Below, piece after piece: positions 14,174 to 26,445 of a DNA stretch of 64,000 nucleotides. Both the position numbers and the translations under genes were made by a program. The notes below the pieces were generated by a model. It searched no databases. It had not been told where the DNA came from and saw only the letters and a program-made list of their open reading frames with translations. The stretch's first letter is position 1. Each line of letters begins with the position of its first letter. Source of the stretch: Karstenula rhodostoma CBS 690.94 (Eukaryota; Ascomycota; Dothideomycetes; Pleosporales; Didymosphaeriaceae); the NCBI GenBank assembly GCA_010093485.1, contig MU001512.1, forward strand, positions 270,842 to 334,841, written 5' to 3'.

Positions 14174-17100
14174 CCCCCTTAACTTAGTACCCCTAGACTA
14201 CCTAAGCTAAATTATAAGTAATAGCTTAGAGTACTTAGTAAAAGTAGTTTTAGATTTCTTTAAGTAGTATAGTATTTATTACCTCTCGATTTTCTATATT
14301 AACTAATCTAAGCTAGTTAAGAAAACCTAGCTATTTATTTACTAGTAGTACTTTTATAAGTCTATTAGTAATTATTTTAGTTAACTTAATATACTTAATA
14401 GTAATTATTCCTATAGAGACTTCTTATTATAGCTAGTAATTATAGATATTAATATATTAGAGCTTAGTCTAGAGTTTTAATACTTTCTAAGTTACTAAGT
14501 AAATTATCTATTAATTATTATATTATATTATAATTATAGAGCTAGGTAATATAATTCTAAACTCCTTTAATAATCTTAAAATATAGATAGCTTCCTTAGC
14601 TACCTATAATAGGGCGAGTAGTTCTACCTCTATTATAGAGGTAGTAATAGTATTTTATTTATTTACCCTCTATACTATTAGGCTATTAAATAACTTAATT
14701 ATATAGCTCTATAAGTTTTTTCTATTAATTATATTATTAGTAAATAAGGTATTACTAGTAATCTAGAGGTATAATCTACCTCTAAGCTATAGACCCTTAT
14801 ATTTAGTAGCTAAGAGATATAATAATACTTTATTAGTAGTATTTTAATATACTTAGTCTAGGTTTAATAGAAACTAGGCTAGCTATAATATAGTAAAAGT
14901 AATATCTAGTTATATTATAACTACTATAAATAGTAGTAATTTAATCTTTTATTAATACTTATTAATCTCTAAGGATAAGGCTAGACCTTTTTAAGGTTTA
15001 AACTCTATACTAGCTATAGGTATATTATAGTAGTAATTAGTTTTATTTACTAGTTATTAGATCTTCTTAATATATAAGGTCTATAATAATTATATAAATT
15101 ATTAGTCTTATTTTTAAATAACCTCTATACTAAGGAACTATTATAGGTTATCTTCTCTAGTTATAGTATATTTTTATTTAAGTAGCTCTACTATTTTAGT
15201 TACTACTACCTCTTTTATTTAATAATAAGTAATAATAATATTATCTATATAGAAGAAGATAATAATACTATCCTTAATTATATAGTATAGTTTATATAGA
15301 ATTATAGTAAAACCTATACCTTTAAATATTATAGTAAATTCTTTCTACTATAGCTTAGGTAAGATTTAGAGTCTATAGAGGGCCTTCTATAGTTTAAGAA
15401 TTATACCTCTCTTTTAGTACCCTATAGGTATCCTTATATAGACTTCTTAATTAAGTATTATATATATAAATATATTAGTTATATTATATTATTTTAGTTT
15501 AAAGTTATACCTAGTAGCTATTACTATAAGTATATAGAATAATTAATTAGCTAAGGTTATTATATAGGTATTTTATAGAGTAATATTCTTTTACTAGTCT
15601 CTTTATATAACTAGTTAAGCCTTATATTTTAGGAATTAATAGTATTTATTAAATTTATAGGTATATATCTATATATAGTTAAGAATTTAGTAATCTACTT
15701 ATTTAATTAGTCTCTATAATACTTCTATCTATAAGTTTATTTATTAATAGCTAGTAAAGTATTTATATTTAGCTTTTTAAAATAATTCCTCTATTAAGTA
15801 ATCCTTAAGTCTAGTTTAGATTATTAGTAGTAATAGTAGCTAGCTTTAATAAGGCTTTAATCCTTTTATAAGTATCTATTTTACTTATATTTTATTAAGG
15901 TTATAGCCTTTATATACGCCTTTATAACCTACTAGAATACCTACTATAAATATAGCTATTTAGGGTATAATTTTTATACTAGCTACTATTAGTTATTATA
16001 TATAGTTATCTACTACTTATACTTTTAATAATAGTATATTCTATATTATAAGTTATACTAGTAATATAACTAGTAGTAGTATTATTAGTAGTAATAGGTA
16101 GATACTATTATACTTTTTCTTTAGTAATTCTTCTAATATCTTTTATTATTATTATAAGTTACTATAACTTATTATAACTAACTTATTTTTATAGAATAAA
16201 GTTATTTCTAGTTTAGTTATTAGAGTAGGTAGTCTCTTTATAATTCTAACTTATAATATAATCTCTTCTAGAATACTATATATAAAGTTATCTATAAATT
16301 CTTTCTATATTCTATTAAATACTATATCTTTATTAAATATAATATTATAGATATTAATTACTTTTAATAGTAATAGAATCTATATACACTAGATATTTAT
16401 TAATTAGTATTCTATAAGGTATCTAATCTATACCTTTAGATTAAGTTTCTATAGCTTACTTTTCCTATACTATATATTATTAGTTATAGTAAAGGCTTTA
16501 CTTTTATATACTTTAAAGTATATTAGGTTTAGTTTCTAAGGCTAAGTTACTATCCTATTAATAAGGGTAACTATTATAAAGAATACCTTATATAATAAGT
16601 ACTAGTAATTCTTATAATTTAGTATTTAATTATATAAGTATACTATAGCCCTAGTAATCTTAGGCTATATTTCCTATAGAAGGTTTATATTAAGTTATAT
16701 TATATAGGCTTTTTCTTTTATTATATCTCTTAAGTACTTAGCTCCTCTATTTTATACTTATATATTTAGTATTAAGGGCTTAATTTTAATATCTTAGCTT
16801 ATATACTAGCGTTTAATATCTACTTTTACTATAAAAATCTTATTATCTAATTTAATAATTTTAACTATTATACTAAACTATACTTTTATAAATAGTATAA
16901 AGCTACTAAGTATTTTAATAATAGTTTTTACTAGATAATTATCTTTAAAGTAGAAGTTCTATATATAGCTAGAGTATTAATTAGTAATTAATATTTAGCT
17001 TTTTTCTTTAGTAGAGCTATTAGGTTTAAAGTTATAAAAGTTAATTATAATATACTTACTAGGTCCTTAATTATTTAGTTAAGGTATATATCTAATCTAT

Positions 17101-19143
17101 TATTTTAATTTAACTTATCTATAGGTATTATATTTTATTATAGGGATACTTTTAATATATACCCCCTTAGCTTACTATACTAGATACTTAAGTATATTTA
17201 GTCCTAGGTAGTCTAGTTATTTATATTATATAGCTATACTTATAGTTTTTACTTTATACTTTATATATATTATTACCTTATATATAATATATACTATATT
17301 TTATATAATAGTATAAATACTATTAGTAAGTCTATACTCTAATATCTATTAACTATATAACTTTTATAATTCTACTATAATAGTATTATTAGTCTATTTT
17401 AATACTATAGGTTCTAATTTAGTATTCTACTATAGTTCTTAATATCTAAGTAGTTAAAAGGATACTAGGTTATAGAGTAGGTTAGGGTAGTAAACTATAT
17501 TATTAAGCCTAATTATACTATTTCCTTAGTAATTTTATAGTTTAAGGTAAATACTTCTATATCCTTATATCTAGACCTATATATTATTTATCTATATAAA
17601 GTCTCCTAGTATTAGTAGCTAGAATAAAATAAATTAATTAATATTATTAAAGATATAATATATAGTACCTAAATTAAGGATTAATAAAATTTATAATAGG
17701 TATATATAAGGGTTAGATTAAGAGGTTACTTAGAAGCTTATAAGGATTATAGTAATTTTCTATTTTTCTAGTTATTTATTACTAGCCTTTAATATTTAGG
17801 TTAGTATAAGAGTATATAACTATTTAATTTATAGTATTCTAGATTATACTTATTTAGATATACGTATTTATTTTTATATTAAGGGATTATTTTAGATATT
17901 ATACTTAATAAAACTATTCTATCCTAGTTATAGTTTCTACTATACTAAAACTTTTTCTAGAAAGGTATAGTAGTAATCCTTTAGTATATATTCTATAGAA
18001 TATATAAAATATTTTTCTTTATTTATACCTTAATTTTTTATTTACTAGTAAGGTATTTTATTCCTTCTATAACCTCCCTACCTATATAGTATAAAGGTAT
18101 TCTACTTATATAGTATAGAGTTTTATCTATATAGTATAAAGGATCCTTACTTATATAGTATAAGTAGATTAGGGTTATATAATCCCTATAAGGATATTAT
18201 TATACTCTATCCTTATTTTTAAATACTTTATATTTATATAGATATACTATTATTAGTATAAAAAGTATCCCCTTTAGTACTAGTATCTAGTTCTCCTCTA
18301 ATAATAAATATAACTCTAATTATAGCCTTAACTAGATAATAATACTTTATATAGAGTCTAAACCTCTTTATTATATTTTAATATATTATCTCCTATTTAT
18401 TTTAGAGGGCCTATTTAAAAGTAGTAGTATATACTTTATTTAGTACTATAATACTTTTTATAAAATTATTAAGAATAGTTATATTATCTATAGTCTCTAT
18501 ATAGCCTTACCTTTTAGTAGTAAATATTATATAATTATATTTAGCTAGCTAGAGGTCTTATTTAGTTAACCTTTTAGTATTTTAGATAATATATAGGTAT
18601 TTATATTATACTTATAGCTTTACTTCTTTATTATTAACTCCTACCTTCTTTATAATAAGGAGGATCTATTCTTTATATAGTTTTTTAGAGAGGTAGTAGA
18701 TACTAAATAGGTTAGCTATAATAGAACCCTATAGGTATAATATAAGCTTCTCTACTCCTTATACCTCTATATAATATTCTACTAGTTCTATTTTATACTA
18801 ATTAGATTATAGTTTATAGTATTTAACTTATAAGTTCTACTATAACTTTTATATATTTATAAGAATATATAGGCTACTTAGTATTAGGTTATTATTATAT
18901 ATAAATTAATATAGGTCTAGTAGCTATAGTACTTATAGTTATAGCTTTAGTACCTTACTATTAATTAGGTTAAATATATACTATACTTAGTTAGCTCTTA
19001 CTTATATTTCTAGTACTATTAGCTATTCTATATACTATATAAAGGTAGTAAGGAAGGTTTTTATAGGTCTAATAGATAATATTATATTATTTAGTATATA
19101 TAGTTAGTAATAAAGTAGTAAAACTCTTAATTATTAAATCTAC

Positions 19144-19419
19144 TATAAATAATAATAGATTACTATAAACTATAGATATAGATAGATTAGTTATATATTA
19201 TATAATTATATAAATTATTATAATTAATTATTATTCTAAGTCTAGCTAAGATATATTCTTAAATAATACCTTAGTACTCTATACTAGTCCTAATAGTATA
19301 AAATATCCTAGCCTCTCCTTTTATACTTACTACCTACTACTACTAGTAGTTACTATAACTTACTATAATAGTAAGTATACTATACTATAGGTAATAATAT
19401 ATATATATAATCTAATATA
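19144..19419 (-). repeat. Copia LTR (5' LTR on minus strand)
   Basis: This is the partner of 13,898-14,173, with the same length by alignment. Differences are mostly C/T changes, as expected for independent RIP hits on the two copies. Confidence 0.8.
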
Positions 19420-19424
19420 TCTAC

Positions 19425-20064
19425 TCTTTACTTTATTAAGATAAATATAATACTATATTTAAATAAAATTTTTAGTTACTTCTTTAATAGGTACTAGATT
19501 ATTCTTTAGTATATAAAGTAGATATTATAAGGTAAATTTATTATTTTTAATTATATTAATTATTACTAAAGTAAGGAGATTTTAGAAGATAGTAGTATAA
19601 ACCTAGTTCTAGAGATTTTATAGCTTAGAATAATATATTTACTAATTAAAAACTATAGTATAATATTTTATAATTTTTAAAATATAACTTTCTTTATCCT
19701 TTTTATATAATTTAAGTTTCTACTTATAATTTTTAAGGTTATCTAAAGTAACTAGTTAGTATAGTTTCTTTAAAATAACTAGTTAAATAAGGTAATTATT
19801 CTTAATTAAGGGGACTATTAAACTATCTAGATTAATTTTAGACTAGATACTTTTAGAGTTTACTTAGAAATATAAGCTTATAAACTAATAAGGCTAGCTT
19901 ATTTAATTAATAAGCTAGGTCTAAGTAATTAAAATAGTTAAATTACTTATAGTTTTATTAAATAAAGAAGGCTTTTAGTATAATAGGAGAATCTAAGAGG
20001 GTATATTTAAGTAGTAAAGTATATAGAAAGAATTATTCTATATTCTAAGTACTAGGCTTATAAC
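19425..20064 (-). mobile_element. Ty1/Copia gag-like fragment (host element)
   Basis: If RIP-created stops are ignored, the minus strand stays open for a charged, helix-rich protein with a Trp-Ser-Pro start and Lys/Gln/Leu-rich middle, as in Copia gag. It lies just downstream of an LTR-like repeat and upstream, in minus orientation, of the inserted Copia element and the integrase fragment. I infer that it is the 5' end of the older host element. No diagnostic motif proves it. Confidence 0.45.
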
Positions 20065-20272
20065 TATAATAGAGAAAAAGAGCTTAAATATTCCTTTATT
20101 TAGGGAGTAAATTAATTAGATTACTATATAAAAAAAGATTACTAGAAAGGCTAGTTATATACTATACTTATCCTAAATTAGTTTAGTACTTAGGTTAAGG
20201 TACCCCTTATTATAGCTAATTAGAGCTTTATAAATCCTAATATTATTAAGTATTATTTATATTCTTAATATA
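20065..20272 (-). repeat. 208-bp LTR-like repeat, copy 2
   Basis: This is the reverse complement of 1,935-2,142. On the minus strand it starts TATATTAAG and ends CTATTATA, and gag-like sequence follows it. It may be the 5' LTR of the older minus-strand Copia element, in which case that element and the one entering at the left edge belong to the same family in opposite orientation. Confidence 0.5.
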
Positions 20273-21300
20273 TTATTATTTAATTTTTAAATAATTATTA
20301 TTAATTTAGATTTATTATATAAATACTAGAATACTTCTTTATTATTCTTTTATTTAATAGTATATTCTATTAGTATCTATATCTATAATTCTAATTTTAT
20401 AATTATAAACTAGTATAAAATACTTATTACTTTTATATACCTAATATAGATTTTATAAAATTTAATTTATAATATTCTTTTTATTAGTTATTTCTTAGAC
20501 TTCCTCTAGTAATTTAGAGGAATTAGAGTTATTTTTTATATTATCCTTTTATAGTAGTATAGAAGTCTTAGGCTATAGTATTATTATAGTTATTTTTATT
20601 ATTTAAACTTACTTACTCTAGAACTTCCTAGAAGGATATTTAGTTTTAAAGTATTCCTTCTCTCTATAGTTTAGATAAGCCTTATCCTTAAAGTATTATT
20701 ATTAGATATTATTTTATTTCTTTTATTATAAAATTTATTTCTTTTTTTTATAGACTCTATCTCCTATAATTATATTTTTATTATAATTTCTTTACTTATA
20801 ATATAGCTTCTATATATTAGCCCTTAGACTAAATACTAATTTAGTAGATTCTTTCTTCTCTAGCTATTATTTATATAATTAATAATTAATTTATATTACT
20901 AGTTTAATTAGAACTTCTAGACTATTAGACTTTTTATAATAGAGTAGTTTATTTTTAACTAGTTTCTTTAAGCTATTATAGTAGGCTACCTATAATAGGG
21001 TATTATTTTAATTAATTTTAGTCTAGAACTATTAAAATATAATAGAGTATTTATTAACTAATCCTATTTACTTAATATATTAAATAAATTATTTAGTTTA
21101 TTATTCTTTATTTACCTTACTAAATATAATCTTAATTTATTTTTTAAATCCTTCTTAGAATATAAAGATTTTTATAGTCTTTTTATTTTATTTTTTTAGT
21201 TCTATTTTATATACTAGAAAGTCTTTAATAATTAGGTATATCTATTCTATTATCCTTCCTATTATATATATTATAATAGCTAAGGTCTTTACTTAGTTAT
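20273..21300 (-). mobile_element. Probable Gypsy gag remnant
   Basis: The minus strand near 20,960-20,780, with RIP stops ignored, reads a block like the C-terminal region of fungal Ty3/Gypsy gag (LxxLxxxIxxxLYxxxxEKK). It is followed by a degenerate zinc-knuckle-like stretch near 20,810-20,790. It differs from the complete Gypsy element here and probably is the oldest layer of the stack. Limits are approximate. Confidence 0.4.
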
Positions 21301-22430
21301 TTCTAAATATATTATAGTTATACTTATAGTATAATTTTATATTTATTAAGAATATTTTAAAGTTAGTCTTTATTTCTCTATTATAGAGTTCTAGAATTTT
21401 AAAGTTAACTTTTAATAGATATATTACTATAGTTATAGGAGTTTAAATCTATTCTATAATTATAATTAGCTATATTTTAAATTATTCTACCTTTTTAATT
21501 TATACTACTAAAAGGGTTATTAGATTACTAGTTAGATTTAAAATAGTATTTACCTTAGAACTCTCTAAGTTAATAGATATATTTAGTAATACTATATTAA
21601 TTTAAATTCTTAGGTAGTTAAAGTATTATAAAGGGTTTCCTATATACCTAATCTAGATCTATATTTTAAAGATTATTTAAGAAATAAAATATAAGAAAGG
21701 TAAATACTAAATAGATTAATAATTCTATATTATAATAAAATATAATATAATAATATTAAAAGAAAATTAAGTATTTATATATAAATAAAGTACTTTAATT
21801 TAAGTATAAAAGATTAATTATAAAAAATAAAAACTATATAAAAATCCTCTTAAACTATATATTAGTTATTTTAATTCTTATTATTTTAGAATTTCTTAGT
21901 TTACTTTTATAAATTCTACCTTCTTAATAGGAGTATCTACTTTACTTCTATTAAAACCTAGTACTTTTAGAATTTTATACTCTTAATAAAATTATAATTA
22001 TATAACTTATAATATAAGCTACCTTATAGGCTTATATATAAGTACTTATTAATTTTATTTCTATTACTAATATTTTATATATAATTCTTTTCTTTCTTCT
22101 AGTCTAGTTCTACTATAATTATAATATAAAGTTATAAATATTACTCTATAAGGCTTAGCTAAGTATTTTAATACTTATAGTATAGTATAAGGATTAGTTA
22201 GTAATATAGAATTAGGGGAATAGTAGGCCTAATAGGCTATTATAGAGGGGGAGCTTAGTAGAGATAGAGTAGTAAAATAATATCTATTCTAATAGATAAT
22301 TATAGGAGAGATAAGAAAGACTTTATATAATAGGCTTTTATTAGGATATCTTAACTCTATTCTTATATATTCCTCCCTCTTTACACTATACTAATACTAT
22401 AGTGGGTTATATTAGATGTGATGATATAGT
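21301..22430. other. Unclassified RIP-mutated sequence
   Basis: The composition is the same as the rest of the block. I recognise no domain, LTR or host gene. The RIP signature fades abruptly between about 22,380 and 22,430. Confidence 0.6.
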
Positions 22431-22460
22431 AACCCTAACCCTAGCTAGCCCTAACCCTGA
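22431..22460. repeat. Interstitial telomere-like repeat
   Basis: The sequence AACCCTAACCCTAG, then CTAG, then CCCTAACCCTGA contains four CCCTAA-type units in two pairs. The CCCTAA orientation is that of a left chromosome end. It sits at the exact transition from RIP-mutated to normal DNA. Confidence 0.6.
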
Positions 22461-22717
22461 TTTTTTACTGTGTCGTAATAGACAAGAGGCATGCCTGTGA
22501 TTATATAGAGGTATACTCACAACGAGGAGCCCCTATGGATGGTTTAACGTCTGCTGTAAGTCACGGAATACCCACTCGTCCGGTCGCTGCGCCATCGACC
22601 CCTAAATATACATACTATCACCACAAACATCTCAACGCACAGATGAAGAAAAAAAAAACGCTCGTATCAACGACATACCCTCCCATACACTACACCCCCA
22701 CAACCCCACGCCCTAAC

Positions 22718-25700
22718 CTAGTCCTCCTTCCTCCTCCCCCCAACAAGCGTCTCCTCACTCCCCACCCTCGTACTAACAACATGAAAGCTGAAATCTAACT
22801 CCCCCACCAACCCCTTGACCCTGTTTAGCAACCTCTCCACATCCATCTGGATGCACCGCGTGCTAATCTGGAGCACCGCAAACGCCGCATACCCCGGCTC
22901 GGCGATGTGTTTCAGACTCAGGATATCTCTGTCGAGGGCTTCGAGCTTGGAGGACAGGGAGTAGGCGGTGGGCGGGGAGAGGTAGGGCGGGAGGGGCACG
23001 GAGGAGGTTACGGAGGAGGAGAGCATGGAGAGGAGGGAGGTGATTTCGTGGGAGGTGATGTTTGAGGTGGCGATGAGGCGGCGGAAGTCGTGGAACCAGG
23101 CGAGGCGGGTGGGGTCGTCTTTGTCGGAGGAGGAAGGGAGGAGGGAGGGGTGGGTGAAGGTGTGGGAGGCGAGGCCGAGGAGCGCCGTGTATTGTGTTAT
23201 GCTGGTGGGTGGTCACGTTAGCGTGGTTCTTGTGGATTGTGGGGAGGCATGGGGGACGCACTTTGACAAATACTCGATGATGGCGTCGTACTCCTTTTTG
23301 GGAAATTTGCCGCCCAGCGGGAACTCGTAGTTTACCATGGCCGAGTGCTGCCGCAGCGCCTGCAACGTGAGCATCTGCTTTGCAAACACCTTGTTCCTCG
23401 CCTTCTCGAGCTGGTACGCAGGGCAGGATTTATCCGTCGGGTCGCCGCCGTCCCCGCGTATCCGCCCCATGACTGTCTCGTGCATGATGGAGTACAAGTT
23501 CGCCGCGAGATACAGCGAGCCGCCGAGCTTGGTGCGCAGCGTCGAGTGCTCGGTGATGGGGTAGGGGAAGAAGGTCCAGAAGAAGGCGACGGCGATGCCG
23601 GCAACGACGCACGCGAGGCGGTACGGGCCGAGCACAATGATCTTGTAGAAGGGCTGCCCGTTGGAGGTGGCCACGGCTTCGCCCAGCTTGCGCACCTGCA
23701 GCTCGTAGCCGATGATCATAACGCAGGTCACCATGGAGATGAGGCCGGGAATGATGAGGTCGATTCGCTTGAGCGGGACCCAGTGACCTGCGCTAATGAA
23801 GAGGTAGGTGAGCACGAGGATGCCGGGGGTCTTCTGGTTAGGAATGTACCACACGAGCCAGGCAGCGAGCATCGCCACGAGTGTGCCGAAGATGCGCCAG
23901 AAGAAGTTAAACATGGAGAGGCCAGAGGTCGGTGTCATGCCGAGGGCTACCATGAGCATTGCCCAGACGAGGCGCTGGCGGGTGAACCATAGCTGTGTGT
24001 CGGACAGGTACGCAATGATGCCGATAGACATCGTTGCGCACGCGACTCTGAAGCCAAAGGCGGACTCTGAAGACCGGAGGACCGTCGTGATGCTGCGGAC
24101 GAAATCGCCAAACCTCTCCCACGCGTTTTCCGGCTCCAGGTGCTCCGGGTCTTTGCGCCCCTTGTACGCCTCGCCCATGTGTACGACCACGCCAGTGCGA
24201 TTCAGGCCCACGTTCGTGCTCTCATCATCATCATTCGAGTCCTGCGTCGAGCACACGCTGGCAATCCACTTTCTGAAGCGCTTCTTCCCAGGTGTGATGA
24301 ACTTCTTTTTCGTGGTGGCTTGGTCGTGATCATCGGCCCATTTGACGAAGTCCAAGATGGCCTCACTGACAGAGTGGAGCAGGAAGACGATGTAAAGGAC
24401 GAGGAAGAGCTGCCGCTGCTCGCGGTGCCGGGCGCCCAGCTGGTGCAGTTTCAATTTCTGTGTTTCTGCATCTTCTTTCACGTCTTCGAAGAAGTTGTCG
24501 TCGACGGTGTGGCCTTTTGATCCGAGCCAGTGGCGCAGGATCTTGTCTCTGCCGGTGTAGAACTCCTCGCTTTGCTTCGCGAAGTGCGTTGCGAAGTCTT
24601 TATCGCCCGGGCGAACCATGTCCCCCGCTGCTTCGGTGTCGGTGCCTTTCTTCGTCTTGGGTGGCGTGACGAGTTGGAGGCGAAGCGTGATGTGATGCAA
24701 GCCTTGATCCATAGTATCGAGGATGTTCTGTATCGGGCCACGCGCAAAGGTCATCAGGTGATGCCAGTCGTCCATAACGCTCTGCTTCATCTCCTCTTCC
24801 AGCTCCTTCTCCCACCCGTTGAGCTCGGCGAGGCGTTCAAAGATATCGATGACAGACGCCACGCCGACTAGGGGCATCATAATAGCACGCAAATTCTTGG
24901 ATATGCTCTCAAAGTCCTCCGGCGTCAACCTCCCACGTGCAATCTCACGCTTTGCAAACGGCAGATCCACATTAAGCTTCCCGTGCAGTTGTGTGATAGC
25001 CGCAGTTGCAGTCTTGACTGCCGTAATCTCCGGTCGAATCTTCTCCCTTGCGTCTTTGCCTTCTTCCGGTTCATCCAAGATGGTCATCGTCTGTCTCAGC
25101 ATATCCTTGGTCTCCAAACTCGTAAAGTACTCCTTGTGCGCCTTCAACGCGCCCCTCAACGCGCCCACATATCCCGTGACTTCCTTTGTCACGACCTTCC
25201 GACAAGACACCGGCAGCACAAGCAGCGACACCACCGTCGCGATCCCAAACCCCGTGAGGAATGCCTCCAGGAGCGTCTTCACGAAGGCCTCCGCCTGCGC
25301 GGTCGTCTGATACATTGCGCCGCTCGTGCTCGCCACGTTGGCAAAGATGGAGTACAGCACGCAGGGAAACGAAAACTGTGGGAACTTGGCTTTGACAGAG
25401 TTGATCAGCCAGATCTGAAAAAACAGCCAAATGCTGCACACAGCCGACTGCGACGAGTTGTAGCGGTACCGCGCGGGGGGCAGCCCAGGCGGCGTGGTGT
25501 TGAGGCGCGCCTGCACGCCGGACCACAGCTGCAGCATGGATACCGCGGACGCGAGGCACACGGCAATCACATTGATGGTCATGGTCTGGATGAACTTGGC
25601 GCGCGGCATGATGCAGAACCCCAGGATGGAGATGATGGCCATGAGGTACCCCAGCATGGTGTACGTGTTTGCGATGTCGTCGGCTTGGTACATGGAAAGG

Positions 25701-25924
25701 GCGATGACGGGGGGCAACCCGGCTTTCAGCATCATCAGGACGGTCGGGACGTCCAGCATAAGTTTTGTGTTGATCCGGGCAAGTATTGAGGGTTTGTCCT
25801 CTTTTGTTGCTGCTTCTGGGTCCTCGCTCTTGCTGTCCGCAGTGTTCCGCGCGCGCGCCGCGTTTTCCCCAGCGTCGACATCCGCACCGTTGCTCTTAGA
25901 GCTGCTAGACGCCGTGTTTTCCAT
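22718..25924 (-). CDS. Aromatic acid exporter / FUSC-type membrane protein
   Basis: This is a large integral membrane protein of the fungal 'putative ER transporter, 6TM' family (ArAE_2_N, FUSC-like and a C-terminal ArAE_2/DUF2421 region), related to yeast Bre4. The spliced product is 1,048 residues, with exons 25,924-23,262 and 23,201-22,718. The 60-bp intron (23,202-23,261) has donor GTGCGT, a GCTAAC branch site and acceptor ACCAG, and extends the frame past an early stop. A hydrophilic, Ser-rich N-terminus (about 1-50) is followed by a first membrane cluster (about 55-240), a long cytosolic helical stretch, and a second cluster (about 640-800) with the FUSC-like 'TPTSGLSMFNFFWRIFGTLVAM' type of segment. 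The role in efflux or membrane homeostasis is family-based; substrate is unknown. It is transcribed away from the following gene's 3' end. Confidence 0.82.
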
Positions 25925-26445
25925 CGCGCATCCTAATTGCGCATCTAGCGCTAATCTTCAGATGTAATAATATGCAATAAGTGGTGAAACGTGAAGAAAC
26001 GAAGAAGTGTAGAGCGGCCAACATTCGGCTCTCGCACCGTTTTCCTCAAGACGCGATGCAATGCCCGACCCCGACCCTCCGCGATGTCTCAGCGAGACTA
26101 GTTTAGCTTCATCGGACATCCACCGCCGTCGTCATACTTGTGCTGCAGGTGGGTGCGCGGTGTCTGGTGCGGCATCATTTCGGCGGTTCGCGACACCGTG
26201 CTGGCTGACAGAGACCTAGAGCGGACATCTGCGGCGCATCGCAGTGAACAAGCTCGCGGGGTGGGTCACCAGGGAGTGAAATAGGCATTTGTGCACAACT
26301 ACCTGATTCGATACAGGGCAGCCGCAGCCAAGCGAGCGCCTTCACATGTACGTGTTTTTGTAATAGGAGAAGCCTTCAAATGTAACGGTTGAAAAATGGT
26401 ATCTTCATCTCACTTCGTATGCACCTCACCTTGCAACTACACTAT
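25925..26445. other. Intergenic, promoter of the exporter gene
   Basis: These 520 bp lie between the start of the exporter gene and the 3' end of the Utp8-like gene. They must hold the exporter promoter and a terminator. I see no RNA gene or repeat. Confidence 0.6.

Larger units (their letters stand above)
13898..19419 (-). mobile_element. Complete Ty1/Copia-type LTR retrotransposon, RIP-inactivated
   Basis: Two 276-bp LTRs (13,898-14,173 and 19,144-19,419) flank a 5-kb interior. The sequence CCCCCTT directly inside the left LTR is the reverse complement of a polypurine tract, so the element runs on the minus strand. A degenerate YxDD region lies near 15,226-15,265 (reads FFYIDNIIIT on the minus strand), typical of Copia reverse transcriptase. 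TCTAC at 13,893-13,897 and 19,420-19,424 is a candidate target duplication; because TCTAC also precedes the right LTR internally, the exact boundary is uncertain by about 6 bp. No frame is intact. Confidence 0.8.
1..22430. repeat. RIP-mutated A+T-rich retroelement block
   Basis: The block is very A+T-rich and contains no long reading frame. CpA and its complement TpG are nearly absent; I noticed only isolated cases, for example near 1,993, 6,251, 10,724, 11,490, 12,283 and 16,385. CpG is also rare, while CpC and CpT remain common. Loss of TpG removes almost all ATG codons. This is the footprint expected from repeat-induced point mutation (C to T in CpA on both strands) in Pezizomycotina. Recognisable remnants inside are LTR retrotransposons, listed separately. 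I see no host gene in it. Confidence 0.9.
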